Source: Vibrio mimicus CAIM 602 | Lineage (GTDB): Bacteria; Pseudomonadota; Gammaproteobacteria; Enterobacterales; Vibrionaceae | NCBI RefSeq assembly: GCF_000338875.1 | Contig: NZ_AOMO01000020.1 | Location: forward strand, 1 to 55,635 | Direction of reading: 5' to 3' | Length of the DNA: 55,635 bases | Shown here: piece by piece, positions 38,605 to 47,618 of the stretch | Numbering within the stretch: the stretch's first letter is position 1 | Layout of the letters: each line of letters opens with the position of its first letter | Program-made: the position numbers and the translations under genes | The notes under the pieces: generated by a model | What the model was told of the DNA's origin: nothing | Database searches by the model: none | Seen by the model: the letters and a program-made list of their open reading frames with translations, nothing else

Positions 38605-39276
38605 TTAATCGTTGTTGTTCATAATACCCAGAATGCTCAGCAAGCTTGTGAACAGGTTCAGGATATTCAGGTACATAGAGATTGTTGCTGACACATAGTT
38701 AGTCTCTTCACCGCGTACGATGCGGCTGGTATCAAACAGAATGAAACCAGAGAACACCAGTGCAGAAACACTACTGATTGCTAGGTGAGCAACGGTTGAG
38801 CCAACGAAGATGTTGATCAACGATGCCACAATCACAATGATCAGACCTGCGATCAGGAAGTTACGCATGAAAGAGAAATCTTTCTTGCTGGTAATCGTGT
38901 AAGCCGACAGACCTAAAAACACCATACCGGTTAAGCCAAGGGCTTGCGCAATCACGATTGGGCCATTTGGCATCGCAGCATAGAAATTCAGCATTGGGCC
39001 AAGAGCACCACCCATCAATCCTGTAAAGACGAAAGTCCATAGGATACCTGATGAAGAGTTAATCGCTTTTGGCATTACGAAGAACAGAATGCCAATGGCA
39101 GCCAACTGCATCACCAAAGCAAAGATAGGAGAGATGCCGATAGCCATGGTCGCCATCGCTGCAATAGCACTGGTGACTAGGGTCATAGAAAGCAGGAAGT
39201 AAGTATTCTTCAAAACTTTGTTAGTTTCGAGAGTACGTTCCATGCCGGAAGTTCTGGTAAACATTGGCGTATTCAT
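38605..39276 (-). CDS. yccA: Bax inhibitor-1/YccA family membrane protein
   Basis: 223 residues with seven hydrophobic helices and a conserved acidic C-terminal half. Resembles E. coli YccA throughout (KVLKNTYFLLSMTLV start, AFTGLMGGALGPMLNFY-like middle, GEETNYVSATISMYLNI end). YccA interacts with the FtsH protease and modulates membrane protein quality control. The next-best family member, YbhL, is less similar at the C-terminus. Single gene with its own terminator. Confidence 0.9.
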   Translation of the reverse strand: MNTPMFTRTSGMERTLETNKVLKNTYFLLSMTLVTSAIAAMATMAIGISPIFALVMQLAAIGILFFVMPKAINSSSGILWTFVFTGLMGGALGPMLNFYAAMPNGPIVIAQALGLTGMVFLGLSAYTITSKKDFSFMRNFLIAGLIIVIVASLINIFVGSTVAHLAISSVSALVFSGFILFDTSRIVRGEETNYVSATISMYLNILNLFTSLLSILGIMNNND

Positions 39277-39460
39277 ACTTTTCCTCTGTTGAAAGTACTG
39301 ATTGCTACAGGGACAGTTATGAGGCTCAATGCCATAAATTTCAAGCCCCTTGATCTGTCTAAATCAATAATAATCAAATTCGCTTGTTAACGTTATGTGG
39401 AGTTGTAACACGATATTTCATTGAGTTGGCTGAATGTAATTATTTTATTTCTATGATTTT

Positions 39461-39494
39461 AAAAGAATTCAGAAGCGTTTAACGCTTCTGAATT
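39461..39494 (-). terminator. Terminator of the aap operon
   Basis: AATTCAGAAGCG-TTTAA-CGCTTCTGAATT, followed on the minus strand by CTTTT. It lies 26 bases after the aapP stop. Confidence 0.88.
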
Positions 39495-39520
39495 TAGGGA
39501 TGGGGAATGCACGTTCGTTA

Positions 39521-40276
39521 TTAATGGTGCAGAATTTGTGAAAGGAAGTTCTGAGTACGATCCGATTGCGGATTTTCAAAGAATTCTTTCGGATTATTTT
39601 CTTCAATAATTTCCCCCGCATCCATAAAGATAACGCGATCTGCGACTTCTTTGGCAAAGCCCATTTCATGGGTTACACACAGCATGGTCATGCCTTCTTC
39701 GGCTAATTCGACCATAACATCCAGCACTTCCCGTACCATTTCAGGGTCGAGTGCAGATGTGGGTTCATCAAATAACATGACTTGTGGATTCATACATAGT
39801 GAGCGAGCGATTGCCACACGCTGTTGTTGACCGCCTGAAAGTTGTCCCGGATATTTATCTGCTTGCTCAGGAATACGTACACGAGTGAGGTATTTCATTG
39901 CAATTTCTTCAGCTTTGTCTTTGGGCATTTTTTTGACCCAAATTGGCGCGAGAGTACAGTTTTCCAATACTGTTAAATGCGGGAAAAGGTTGAAGTGCTG
40001 AAAACACATGCCGACTTCGCGGCGTACCAATTCGATGTTTTTCAAATCTTCGGTTAATTCATTCCCGGCAACGATAATTTGGCCTTTCTGGTGTTCTTCG
40101 AGGCGGTTAATGCAGCGGATCATGGTGGATTTACCAGAGCCGGAAGGGCCACAAATAACAATCTTTTCGCCTTTTTTGACATTTAAATTGATGTTTTTCA
40201 GTACGTGAAACTCGCCATACCATTTATTCATGTCTTTAATTTGAATCATGAGTTCTTGATTAAGTTGTTGCGTCAT
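39521..40276 (-). CDS. aapP: Polar amino acid ABC transporter ATP-binding protein AapP
   Basis: 251 residues from the ATG giving [10 protein letters not shown] (AAGGA eight bases upstream). Walker [11 protein letters not shown]-loop near [10 protein letters not shown], signature [13 protein letters not shown], Walker [13 protein letters not shown] and switch histidine CVTHEMGF are all present. It energises uptake of polar amino acids with AapJQM. Last gene of the operon. Confidence 0.94.
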   Translation of the reverse strand: MTQQLNQELMIQIKDMNKWYGEFHVLKNINLNVKKGEKIVICGPSGSGKSTMIRCINRLEEHQKGQIIVAGNELTEDLKNIELVRREVGMCFQHFNLFPHLTVLENCTLAPIWVKKMPKDKAEEIAMKYLTRVRIPEQADKYPGQLSGGQQQRVAIARSLCMNPQVMLFDEPTSALDPEMVREVLDVMVELAEEGMTMLCVTHEMGFAKEVADRVIFMDAGEIIEENNPKEFFENPQSDRTQNFLSQILHH

Positions 40277-40298
40277 AATACGTTCCTTGCAGAGTGAC

Positions 40299-41396
40299 TT
40301 ATCGTTTGTGACCGGTATGGAGTTTGCCTTCAAGCCAAATCGAATATCTCGACATGCCGAAGCAGAAAATCCAGAACACTAACGCGACAAAAACATAACT
40401 TTCCGTAGCAAAACCAAGCCAATTAGGGTCAGTGTTTGCTGATTGACCTATACCCAAAACATCGAACATGCCGATGATCAGCACCAAGCTGGTGTCTTTA
40501 AACAGGCCGATGAAGGTATTCACAATGGATGGAATGGTGATTTTCAGAGCCTGCGGCAAAATGATCAGCCCCATTTTTTTCCAGTAACTTAGGCCAAGGG
40601 CATCTGCAGCTTCATATTGGCCTTTCGGGATGGCTTGTAAGCCGCCACGGATCACTTCGGCCATATAAGCGGCACTGAACATGACTACCCCAATTAAGGC
40701 ACGCAGCAGTTTATTGATCTCAGAGCCTTCAGATAAAAACAGGGGCAGCATTACAGAAGCCATAAACAGCACGGTAATGAGTGGAACACCACGCCACACT
40801 TCAATATACACAGTACATAAACTGCGAATGATCGGCATGTCGGATCGACGGCCTAAAGCAAGCGCAACACCAATTGGCAATGAGGCAATGATGCCGACCA
40901 AGGCAATGATCAAGGTGACGAGCAAGCCGCCCCATTTATGGGTTTCGACCACTTCCAGACCAAACAATCCACCGTACAAAAGAATGGCGGCGAAAAAAGG
41001 GTAAATGTTGACAAAAACAAGCCATATCCAGCCTCTTTTCGGCGTTTTCTCGTACGCAAGCAGTGCTACGAAAATTGCGAGCGTAATGAAAAATAGCCTT
41101 GGTCGCCATAGTTCAGCGGCAGGGTAGAAGCCGTACATAAACTGCTCCCAACGGGCACTGATAAATACCCAGCAAGCCCCCTCAAGAGTACAGTCGTTGC
41201 GCGTTGTTCCGCTCCAATTGGCGTTGATGATGGCCCAATCAAGAATGTTCCAAATACCTTGCGCCGCCAAATACCCCAAAGCTAGGGTCGCTATGGTGTT
41301 GAATGGACCATTAAATAAGTTCTTACGTAGCCAACCGATAGGGCCAGTTGTGTTGGCTGGTGGCGGTAGGCTGGGTTGAAATTGATGTGTCTTCAT
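40299..41396 (-). CDS. aapM: Polar amino acid ABC transporter permease AapM
   Basis: 365 residues, several helices, with the EAA-type loop [20 protein letters not shown]. The long N-terminal extension before the permease core and its position between aapQ and aapP identify the AapM type. A cysteine pair in the periplasmic loop [11 protein letters not shown] is conserved in this group. Starts just after aapQ (two-base gap). Confidence 0.92.
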   Translation of the reverse strand: MKTHQFQPSLPPPANTTGPIGWLRKNLFNGPFNTIATLALGYLAAQGIWNILDWAIINANWSGTTRNDCTLEGACWVFISARWEQFMYGFYPAAELWRPRLFFITLAIFVALLAYEKTPKRGWIWLVFVNIYPFFAAILLYGGLFGLEVVETHKWGGLLVTLIIALVGIIASLPIGVALALGRRSDMPIIRSLCTVYIEVWRGVPLITVLFMASVMLPLFLSEGSEINKLLRALIGVVMFSAAYMAEVIRGGLQAIPKGQYEAADALGLSYWKKMGLIILPQALKITIPSIVNTFIGLFKDTSLVLIIGMFDVLGIGQSANTDPNWLGFATESYVFVALVFWIFCFGMSRYSIWLEGKLHTGHKR

Positions 41397-41398
41397 AA

Positions 41399-42604
41399 TT
41401 ATCTCTCCACCAATGCCACTTTGCGGTTGTACAAATTCATGAGTGCTGAAGTGAGCAAGCTTAAACTCAGATAAACCAGCATGGTCATCGAAATAATTTC
41501 AATCGCTTGACCCGTTTGATTGAGCGTAGTGCCAGCAAACACAGAAACCAGATCTGGGTAGCCAATTGCCATCGCCAAAGAAGAGTTTTTGGTTAGGTTC
41601 AAATATTGGCTAGTCAGTGGTGGAATAATGATGCGCAAAGCTTGAGGAATAATGACCAGCTTTAAGGTTTTTGCGCGCGGCAGTCCGAGTGACATGGCGG
41701 CTTCGGTTTGGCCATGGCTGACCGCATTGATGCCCGAGCGTACAATCTCCGCGATAAATGACGCGGTGTAGATGGTTAAAGCCACGAGCAATGCAGCAAG
41801 TTCGGGTAAGACAGTCAGCCCGCCTTGGAAGTTAAAGCCTCGTAATACGGGATACTCTGCCGAAATAGGCTGGCCGAGCGCAAAATAAACCAAAAGTGGG
41901 AAAACAACGCAGCAGATGAGCACATATCGTCCCATCGGTGTTTGTTGTCCCGTTAATCGCTGGCGGTTGTTTGCCCAAATACTTAATACCCAGCAAAAGG
42001 CAATTCCAGCGAGTAGAGCAATCAATACCCAGAGACTGCCTGCTTCAAAAACTGGCTTCACCAAATAAAGGCCTTTGACGTTTAAATAAAGCCACTCTCC
42101 CAGATGCATACTTTGCTTGGCAGAGGGGAGAGCTTGCAGCACAACGAAGTACCAAAAGAAAATCTGCAGCAGTAATGGGATGTTTCGGAACGTCTCAATG
42201 TAAACAGCGGCTAAACGGCTGATGAGCCAGTTTCTTGATAGACGTGCAATACCGAGAACAAAGCCCAATAGGGTGGCGAAAATAATCCCAAGAACAGAGA
42301 CCAAAGCCGTATTCAGCAGACCGACCAAAAACGTTCGGCCATAGCTATAGGTTTCGTCATAATCCACTAGAGATTGGCTGATACCAAAACCGGCAGCGTG
42401 GTCCAAAAACGCGAATCCGGTTGCAATCCCCCGAGATTCAAGATTGTTTAATGCATTGTTGACTATGGTGTACAGAAAAAAACTTAATGCACACACAGCA
42501 AGAAATTGAAAAACAGCAGCCCGAAAGGTGGGGTTATAAAGTAAATTGGCATGCTTAGAATGCGCGTCAGCATGTTGTGACGCAGCGTGATTTGTGGGTT
42601 TCAT
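41399..42604 (-). CDS. aapQ: Polar amino acid ABC transporter permease AapQ
   Basis: 401-residue permease with the EAA loop EAAMSLGLPRAKTLKLVIIPQ-like segment near residue 305. Long central periplasmic/cytoplasmic insertion as in other AapQ proteins. Preceded by about 135 bases containing a hairpin after aapJ, consistent with lower expression than the binding protein. Confidence 0.92.
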   Translation of the reverse strand: MKPTNHAASQHADAHSKHANLLYNPTFRAAVFQFLAVCALSFFLYTIVNNALNNLESRGIATGFAFLDHAAGFGISQSLVDYDETYSYGRTFLVGLLNTALVSVLGIIFATLLGFVLGIARLSRNWLISRLAAVYIETFRNIPLLLQIFFWYFVVLQALPSAKQSMHLGEWLYLNVKGLYLVKPVFEAGSLWVLIALLAGIAFCWVLSIWANNRQRLTGQQTPMGRYVLICCVVFPLLVYFALGQPISAEYPVLRGFNFQGGLTVLPELAALLVALTIYTASFIAEIVRSGINAVSHGQTEAAMSLGLPRAKTLKLVIIPQALRIIIPPLTSQYLNLTKNSSLAMAIGYPDLVSVFAGTTLNQTGQAIEIISMTMLVYLSLSLLTSALMNLYNRKVALVER

Positions 42605-42676
42605 ACAGCAGTAACCTCTTATCCATTTTTGTGCTCGGCAATCAGCCCAGCACAGGTTCCTTGTTTACTCGAAGCC

Positions 42677-42708
42677 GCAGCACGCGGTTACACTCCACGT
42701 ACTGCTGC
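42677..42708 (-). other. Intercistronic hairpin between aapJ and aapQ
   Basis: GCAGCACGCGG against CCACGTACTGCTGC with a small bulge, 30-60 bases after the aapJ stop. No T run follows, so it looks like a 3'-end stabiliser that favours aapJ mRNA over the rest of the operon. Confidence 0.45.
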
Positions 42709-42738
42709 TTCAAGCTGGTCAGGGATTATGTTTATTGA

Positions 42739-43767
42739 TTAACGGATAGGTGGTGCGTACATGAAGCCGCCCGCATTCCAGAGCGCATTCACACCGCGGT
42801 CAATTTGCAGTGGTGAACCAGAGCCGACCGTACGCTCAAAGCTTTCGCCGTAGTTACCCACTTGTTTCACGATTTGATAACTCCAGTCGTCACGAATGCC
42901 AAGGCCTGTGCCTTTAGGACCGTCAAGACCGAGAATGCGTTTTACCTCAGGGTTATCAGATTTCATCATCTCATCGACGTTCTTAGAGGTGATGCCGTAC
43001 TCTTCTGCGTTCACCATCGCGTACAGTACCCATTTCGCAACGTTGAACCATTTATCATCGTCTTGGCGCACTACTGGTCCAAGTGGTTCTTTGGAAATGA
43101 TTTCAGGGAGAACTAACGCAGAATCTGGTTTCTCTAGATTCAGACGCAATGCGTACAGACCGGATTGGTCAGTGGTAAGAACATCACAACGACCTGCATC
43201 AAAACCTTTTGAGGTTTGCGCTGCGGTATCGAATACCACAGGTTTATATTTCATCCCGCTATTGCGGAAGTAATCCGCGAGGTTGAGTTCAGTAGTGGTT
43301 CCGGATTGAACGCACACAGAAGCCCCATCCAACTCTTTAGCACTTTTGATTCCCAGATCTTTTTTCACCATGAAGCCTTGGCCATCGTAGTAGTTCACCC
43401 CAACGAAATTAAGGCCTAGAGCGCTATCACGCTGCAAAGTCCAGGTGGTATTACGTGACAGAACATCAATTTCGCCAGATTGTAGCGCGGTGAAACGCTC
43501 TTTAGCGGTGAGTGGAACGAATTTAACCTTGGTTTTATCGCCTAGTACAGCCGCGGCAAGTGCTTGGCAATACTCAACGTCAATCCCTTCCCAATCCCCC
43601 TTAGCATTAGGGTTAGAGAACCCTGGTAAACCGGTACTGACGCCACAAGTAATAAAACCTTGAGCTAACACTTTGTCTAGTGTGCTTTCTGCGGCTGACG
43701 CCGAATGGGCGAGTAGTGCAGATGAGGCAGCGACGACAGAAGCAAGAACAGTGAGTTTATTCGCCAT
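42739..43767 (-). CDS. aapJ: Polar amino acid periplasmic binding protein AapJ
   Basis: 342 residues from the ATG giving MANKLTVLAS (AGGAAGGA six to seven bases upstream); a 17-codon upstream extension is unlikely. Signal peptide about 1-26, ending SASAAES. Family 3 solute-binding protein with the GFSNPNAKGDWEGIDVEYCQALAAAV signature region (residues about 48-70). Binds glutamate, aspartate or other polar amino acids in the periplasm. First gene of aapJQMP. Confidence 0.93.
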   Translation of the reverse strand: MANKLTVLASVVAASSALLAHSASAAESTLDKVLAQGFITCGVSTGLPGFSNPNAKGDWEGIDVEYCQALAAAVLGDKTKVKFVPLTAKERFTALQSGEIDVLSRNTTWTLQRDSALGLNFVGVNYYDGQGFMVKKDLGIKSAKELDGASVCVQSGTTTELNLADYFRNSGMKYKPVVFDTAAQTSKGFDAGRCDVLTTDQSGLYALRLNLEKPDSALVLPEIISKEPLGPVVRQDDDKWFNVAKWVLYAMVNAEEYGITSKNVDEMMKSDNPEVKRILGLDGPKGTGLGIRDDWSYQIVKQVGNYGESFERTVGSGSPLQIDRGVNALWNAGGFMYAPPIR

Positions 43768-44232
43768 TTGTATCCTTCCTGTTTGATCCGTATTTTGACC
43801 AGGTAACACCTGATACAAGAGTTTAGCTATGTTGTGTTTATTGAATTATTTGTTATTGGTCGCAGTCATTGTTGTTGCACATTGACAAATCAACCAGTTG
43901 TAAGCGTAGGTAAGGATGTTGGATTTCTCAAACAACTCATCAAAAGAGTTGATTAATTCGTCAATTCCTTAACTGCGCCAAGGATGTCTAAATGTTAAAT
44001 AAATGTAAATAGTGCAACTGGGTTACGGAATGGTGCAACAGAATGGGATGGTGGTGAGGCAATTAAGTTTTAATTAATAATTCTATTAATTAATGGTGAT
44101 TTAGTCAGATTCACTAGTTTATGGGTGAAATTTGCACAGAATTTATTTCATTCCGGTTATCAGATGCTTTTCTTGCCCCATTTTTGGTAGCATGTAGCCA
44201 AGTTAAGGATAGACAACTCATAAGATGTCACT
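43768..44232. promoter_or_regulatory. Divergent region between aapJ and the CysG-like gene
   Basis: 465 bases without a gene, AT-rich. Contains a small inverted repeat CAACTC-ATCAAAA-GAGTTG (43933-43951) about 165-185 bases upstream of aapJ. I looked for a sigma-54 -24/-12 pair and saw none that fits. Confidence 0.4.
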
Positions 44233-45165
44233 ATGCGCTATTTTCCGTTGTTTCTGGATCTGACTAACAAACCCGTACTGGTTGTTGGTGGTGGTGAGGT
44301 AGCTTGCCGAAAAATTGATGCACTGCTTAGAGCGGATGCCAAAGTGACTGTGATCTCGCCACAAGTTGCACCAGCACTGCAAAGCTGGATTAATGAAGGT
44401 AAATGCCACTGGATTCAGCATTTTTATTCATCACATTGGTTAGATAAACGTTACGTTCAGGTGTGGGCAACTACGGATAATCCAGAGCTCAATCATCAAG
44501 TACATAAAGATGCGAAAGAGCAGGGCATCTTAGTGAATGTGGTGGATGATCAACCCTTCTGTGATTTTATTACACCATCAATGATTGAACGAGGACGTAT
44601 CCAACTGGCAATTTCCAGTGGTGGAGCCTCGCCAGTGTTGATCCGCAATATCCGAGAAACACTCGAAGCTGTGTTGGCTCAGAATTTATCATTATTAGCG
44701 GATTTCGGTGCTTCAAAGCGAAACTCGATCAAAGACTTCTTACCCAATGTCGACTTACGTCGCCAATTTTGGGAGCGTTTCTTTGCTCATCCTGAAGTAA
44801 AAAGCGCCCAAGAAAGAGAAACACTAGAACGCATATATATTCAATTGATCGGCCAGTCCGCAGACAAAATGTTTGCCACGACTTGGATTGAGTTTGGACG
44901 TGATGTTGAACTTTTGTCTCTCAAAGCGCTACGTCACATGCAGCAAGCTGAGTTGGTGTTGCATACTCAAGATTGCCCGTTTGAGTTTATTGATTTGTGT
45001 CGACGTGATGCGCAACGGCAAAGTTTTCACTCGTCGGTAGAATTGAGCACTTTGCTGTCTCAAGCTCAGAATGAAGCGCAAACAGTCTGTGTGTTGATAC
45101 CGGGAAGCAGTAACGAGTATGCCTTACTGCAAGGTAAAGCTCGCGTATTAAAACTGGCTCAGTAG
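44233..45165 (+). CDS. CysG-like precorrin-2 dehydrogenase/sirohydrochlorin ferrochelatase with vestigial methyltransferase segment
   Basis: 310 residues. The N-terminal Rossmann part (PVLVVGGGEVACRKIDAL) and the following helical domain match the CysG-B/Met8 half that oxidises precorrin-2 and inserts iron to make siroheme. Full CysG is about 457 residues. Here, after about residue 213, only some 95 residues remain; they begin DVELLSLKALRHMQQAELVL and ...FIDLCRRDAQR, clearly related to the start of the CysG-A uroporphyrinogen methyltransferase (normally with GDPxLLTLKA), but the rest of that domain is missing and the glycine-rich SAM loop is lost. The methyltransferase step must come from another protein. 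Confidence 0.85.
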   Translation: MRYFPLFLDLTNKPVLVVGGGEVACRKIDALLRADAKVTVISPQVAPALQSWINEGKCHWIQHFYSSHWLDKRYVQVWATTDNPELNHQVHKDAKEQGILVNVVDDQPFCDFITPSMIERGRIQLAISSGGASPVLIRNIRETLEAVLAQNLSLLADFGASKRNSIKDFLPNVDLRRQFWERFFAHPEVKSAQERETLERIYIQLIGQSADKMFATTWIEFGRDVELLSLKALRHMQQAELVLHTQDCPFEFIDLCRRDAQRQSFHSSVELSTLLSQAQNEAQTVCVLIPGSSNEYALLQGKARVLKLAQ

Positions 45166-45181
45166 GATCAAGAGGCAAGAC

Positions 45182-45209
45182 AAAAGGTAAGGCAGAGATT
45201 GCCTTACCT
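45182..45209 (-). terminator. Terminator of the HAD phosphatase gene
   Basis: AGGTAAGGCA (45185-45194), loop GAGAT, TGCCTTACCT (45200-45209); minus strand continues TTTTG. Also usable from the plus strand in a weaker form. Confidence 0.7.
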
Positions 45210-45218
45210 CAAAAGACA

Positions 45219-46039
45219 TTAAGCTTCGCTTAGGCAACCGAGTGCAAAACGTTCAATCGCGACAGCTACACCATCTTGGTCATTACTCAGTGTGATGTGG
45301 TCAGCAATGCGTTTGGTTTCTTCCATCGCATTGGCCATCGCAATTCCTAAACCTGCGTATTCAAGCATATGGTGATCATTTTCCGCATCGCCCATACAAA
45401 TCACTTCGTTTGCTTGAATGCCTAAGTGTTCCGCAATCGCCTTCACACCGACGCTTTATTGCTTCCTGTATTGAGAAATTCTAAAAAGAAGGGCGCACTT
45501 TGTACCACGGTGAACTCTTTACGCCACTGTTCTGGCATTTGGCTAATTGCATGGCTTAATTTATCTGGCTCACCCACAATCATGGCTTTAATAATTGGGT
45601 GATCATCTGCCAACTGTTCAAAATCCATTTCTGTAATAGTGAGGCCGTTAAGAGCGGCTTCGACTTCGGTGTATTGGCTGGTTTTTGGGGTGATCAAACC
45701 ATGAATCTGGCTAAATGCATGGGCATTGAGCCCCCATTCTTGAGCAAGACGAGCCACACGTTTGGCAGCTTTACCATCAATGATCTGTTGGTGAATGATC
45801 TGCCCGCTACCTACGTTAGCAACCATAGAACCGTTGTAATACAACACATAATCGTTATGACCAGTGAGGTTTAACTCTTCCAGCTTGCTACGCATGCCAT
45901 CGATAGGGCGGCCAGAAGCCAACACAACTTGAATTCCTTGTTGGCGAGCGTTAGCAATCGCCTGCTTTGTACGAGGAGAAATCTGCTTTTGGCTATTGAG
46001 CAGCGTACCATCCATGTCGAGCGCAATCAGTTTGTACAT
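45219..46039 (-). pseudogene. Cof-type HAD phosphatase, frameshifted
   Basis: Cof/YidA-type sugar-phosphate phosphatase. Motif I DMDGTLLNS, motif II ASGRP and a Cof-type cap are in the first frame (46039 to 45443). Motif III/IV ICMGDAENDHHMLEYAGLGIAM is in another frame (45446 to 45219). The break is after FLNTGSNK: the minus strand reads AAAGCGTCGG where AAAGGCGTCGG would give NKGVGVKAIAEHLGI, the normal continuation. One missing G near 45453 explains it, and about 273 residues are restored. Real mutation or sequencing error; the downstream part retains perfect HAD motifs, so decay would be very recent. Confidence 0.9.
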
Positions 46040-46170
46040 CGGTTACCTACGTAAAGTTAAAGTGGAAGAGGTGAAGGAAGCCGATTATATACACTTCCCG
46101 CTTGAACTGTGAGCCATCACGGCTAAAAATGAAAACGTGAGCAATTTTGCGAGCTGGCTATCCATTTAAA

Positions 46171-46199
46171 TTGACCTTGATCGCCTTCTCCATTATGGT
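46171..46199 (+). promoter_or_regulatory. Sigma-70 promoter for queE
   Basis: TTGACC (46171-46176), 17-base spacer, TATGGT (46194-46199); about 43 bases before the queE start. Confidence 0.55.
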
Positions 46200-46241
46200 C
46201 TGCCCCCTGCAACTCTGTTTATCCATGTTAGGTAGTTCATC

Positions 46242-46910
46242 TTGTACCGAATCAATGAAATGTTTGAGACCATTCAGGGCGAAGGCGTGTTTACTGGCGT
46301 GCCTGCGGTGTTTGTACGTTTGCAAGGTTGCCCTGTCGGGTGTGCTTGGTGTGACACCAAGCAAACGTGGGAAACCTTAGAATCAGATCAAACCTCATTT
46401 CCCCAAATTCTGCTCAAAACGAGTGATGCCCCTACTTGGTGTCAAGCCAGTGCTCAAGACGTTATAGAGCGTTATCGAGCTCAGGGATATCAAGCCAAGC
46501 ATATTGTGATTACTGGTGGTGAACCTTGCATTTATGATTTGACAGAGTTAACGCAAGCTTTTGAAGCGATAGGCTGCCAGTGCCAGATTGAAACCAGTGG
46601 TACCTATGAGATTCTTGCTACGCCTACCACATGGGTGACAGTGTCACCAAAAGTGGCAATGAAGGGTAAACTACCAATACTGGATTCAGCATTACAACGT
46701 GCCAATGAAATCAAACATCCGGTCGCGACCGAGAACGATATTGGTAACCTCGATGAGTTATTGGTGCGTGCCAGTGTAGATGAGAAAACGGTTATCGCGC
46801 TGCAACCCATTAGCCAAAAGCCTCGTGCTACGGAACTTTGTATCCGTACATGTATAGCGCGCAACTGGCGTCTTTCTATCCAAACTCATAAATATCTCAA
46901 TATTGCTTAA
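46242..46910 (+). CDS. queE: 7-carboxy-7-deazaguanine synthase QueE
   Basis: 222-residue radical-SAM enzyme that forms the deazapurine ring for queuosine in tRNA. The start is TTG, giving MYRINEMFETIQGEGVFTG, which aligns with the normal N-terminus; no ATG lies before the conserved block. The iron-sulfur motif is CPVGCAWC, with the usual GGEPCIYDL substrate segment. Followed after 12 bases by queC. QueD is not in this window. Confidence 0.94.
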   Translation: MYRINEMFETIQGEGVFTGVPAVFVRLQGCPVGCAWCDTKQTWETLESDQTSFPQILLKTSDAPTWCQASAQDVIERYRAQGYQAKHIVITGGEPCIYDLTELTQAFEAIGCQCQIETSGTYEILATPTTWVTVSPKVAMKGKLPILDSALQRANEIKHPVATENDIGNLDELLVRASVDEKTVIALQPISQKPRATELCIRTCIARNWRLSIQTHKYLNIA

Positions 46911-46922
46911 GGGGAACGCAAC

Positions 46923-47618
46923 ATGAAAAAAGCGGTCGTGGTATTCAGTGGTGGGCAAGATTCAACTACCTGCTTGGTACAAGCGTTAAAAGAGTTTGAT
47001 GAAGTACATGCCATCACCTTTGATTATGGTCAGCGCCATAAGCTAGAGATAGAAGTTGCTCAAAAACTTGCCAAGCAATTAGGCGTGGCTGCACATAAAG
47101 TGATGGATGTTGGCTTGCTAAATGAATTAGCCATCAGCTCACTGACACGTGATGACATTCCGGTATCACATGAGCTGCAAGCGAATGGCTTGCCGAACTC
47201 ATTCGTACCAGGACGCAATATTCTCTTCCTGACATTGGCTGGAATTTACGCTTATCAAATTGGTGCCGCAACAGTGATCACCGGTGTGTGTGAAACCGAT
47301 TTTTCTGGTTATCCAGATTGTCGCAATGACTTTGTGCAAGCAATGAATCAAGCCTTAACGAAAGGGATGGATATGTCGTTAACCATCCGCACTCCGTTAA
47401 TGTGGCTGAATAAAGCAGAGACATGGGCTCTGGCAGATCAGCTTGGTGCTTTGAATTTGATCCGCCACCAAACGTTAACTTGTTATAACGGATTGATTGG
47501 TGACGGCTGTGGAGAGTGTCCAGCCTGCCATCTTCGCAAGGCTGGTCTGAATGACTATCTAAACAACCGTGATAGCGTACTCAATGCGCTTATGGACAAG
47601 CAGTCAGTAGAGCATTAG
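46923..47618 (+). CDS. queC: 7-cyano-7-deazaguanine synthase QueC
   Basis: 231 residues. ATP-pyrophosphatase P-loop SGGQDSTTC, then [13 protein letters not shown] and the C-terminal zinc cluster [13 protein letters not shown] with [10 protein letters not shown]. Converts CDG to preQ0 in queuosine synthesis, directly after QueE. Its 3' end overlaps the convergent TPR-GGDEF gene by 29 bases. Confidence 0.96.
   Translation: MKKAVVVFSGGQDSTTCLVQALKEFDEVHAITFDYGQRHKLEIEVAQKLAKQLGVAAHKVMDVGLLNELAISSLTRDDIPVSHELQANGLPNSFVPGRNILFLTLAGIYAYQIGAATVITGVCETDFSGYPDCRNDFVQAMNQALTKGMDMSLTIRTPLMWLNKAETWALADQLGALNLIRHQTLTCYNGLIGDGCGECPACHLRKAGLNDYLNNRDSVLNALMDKQSVEH

Noticed and set aside
43768..44232. Sigma-54 promoter for the aap operon
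   Set aside because: GGTGCA-like pieces are present but no GG/GC pair at -24/-12 spacing in the right orientation.
46040..46241. preQ1-type riboswitch before queE
   Set aside because: No compact pseudoknot with the typical A-rich tail; an ordinary promoter explains the region.
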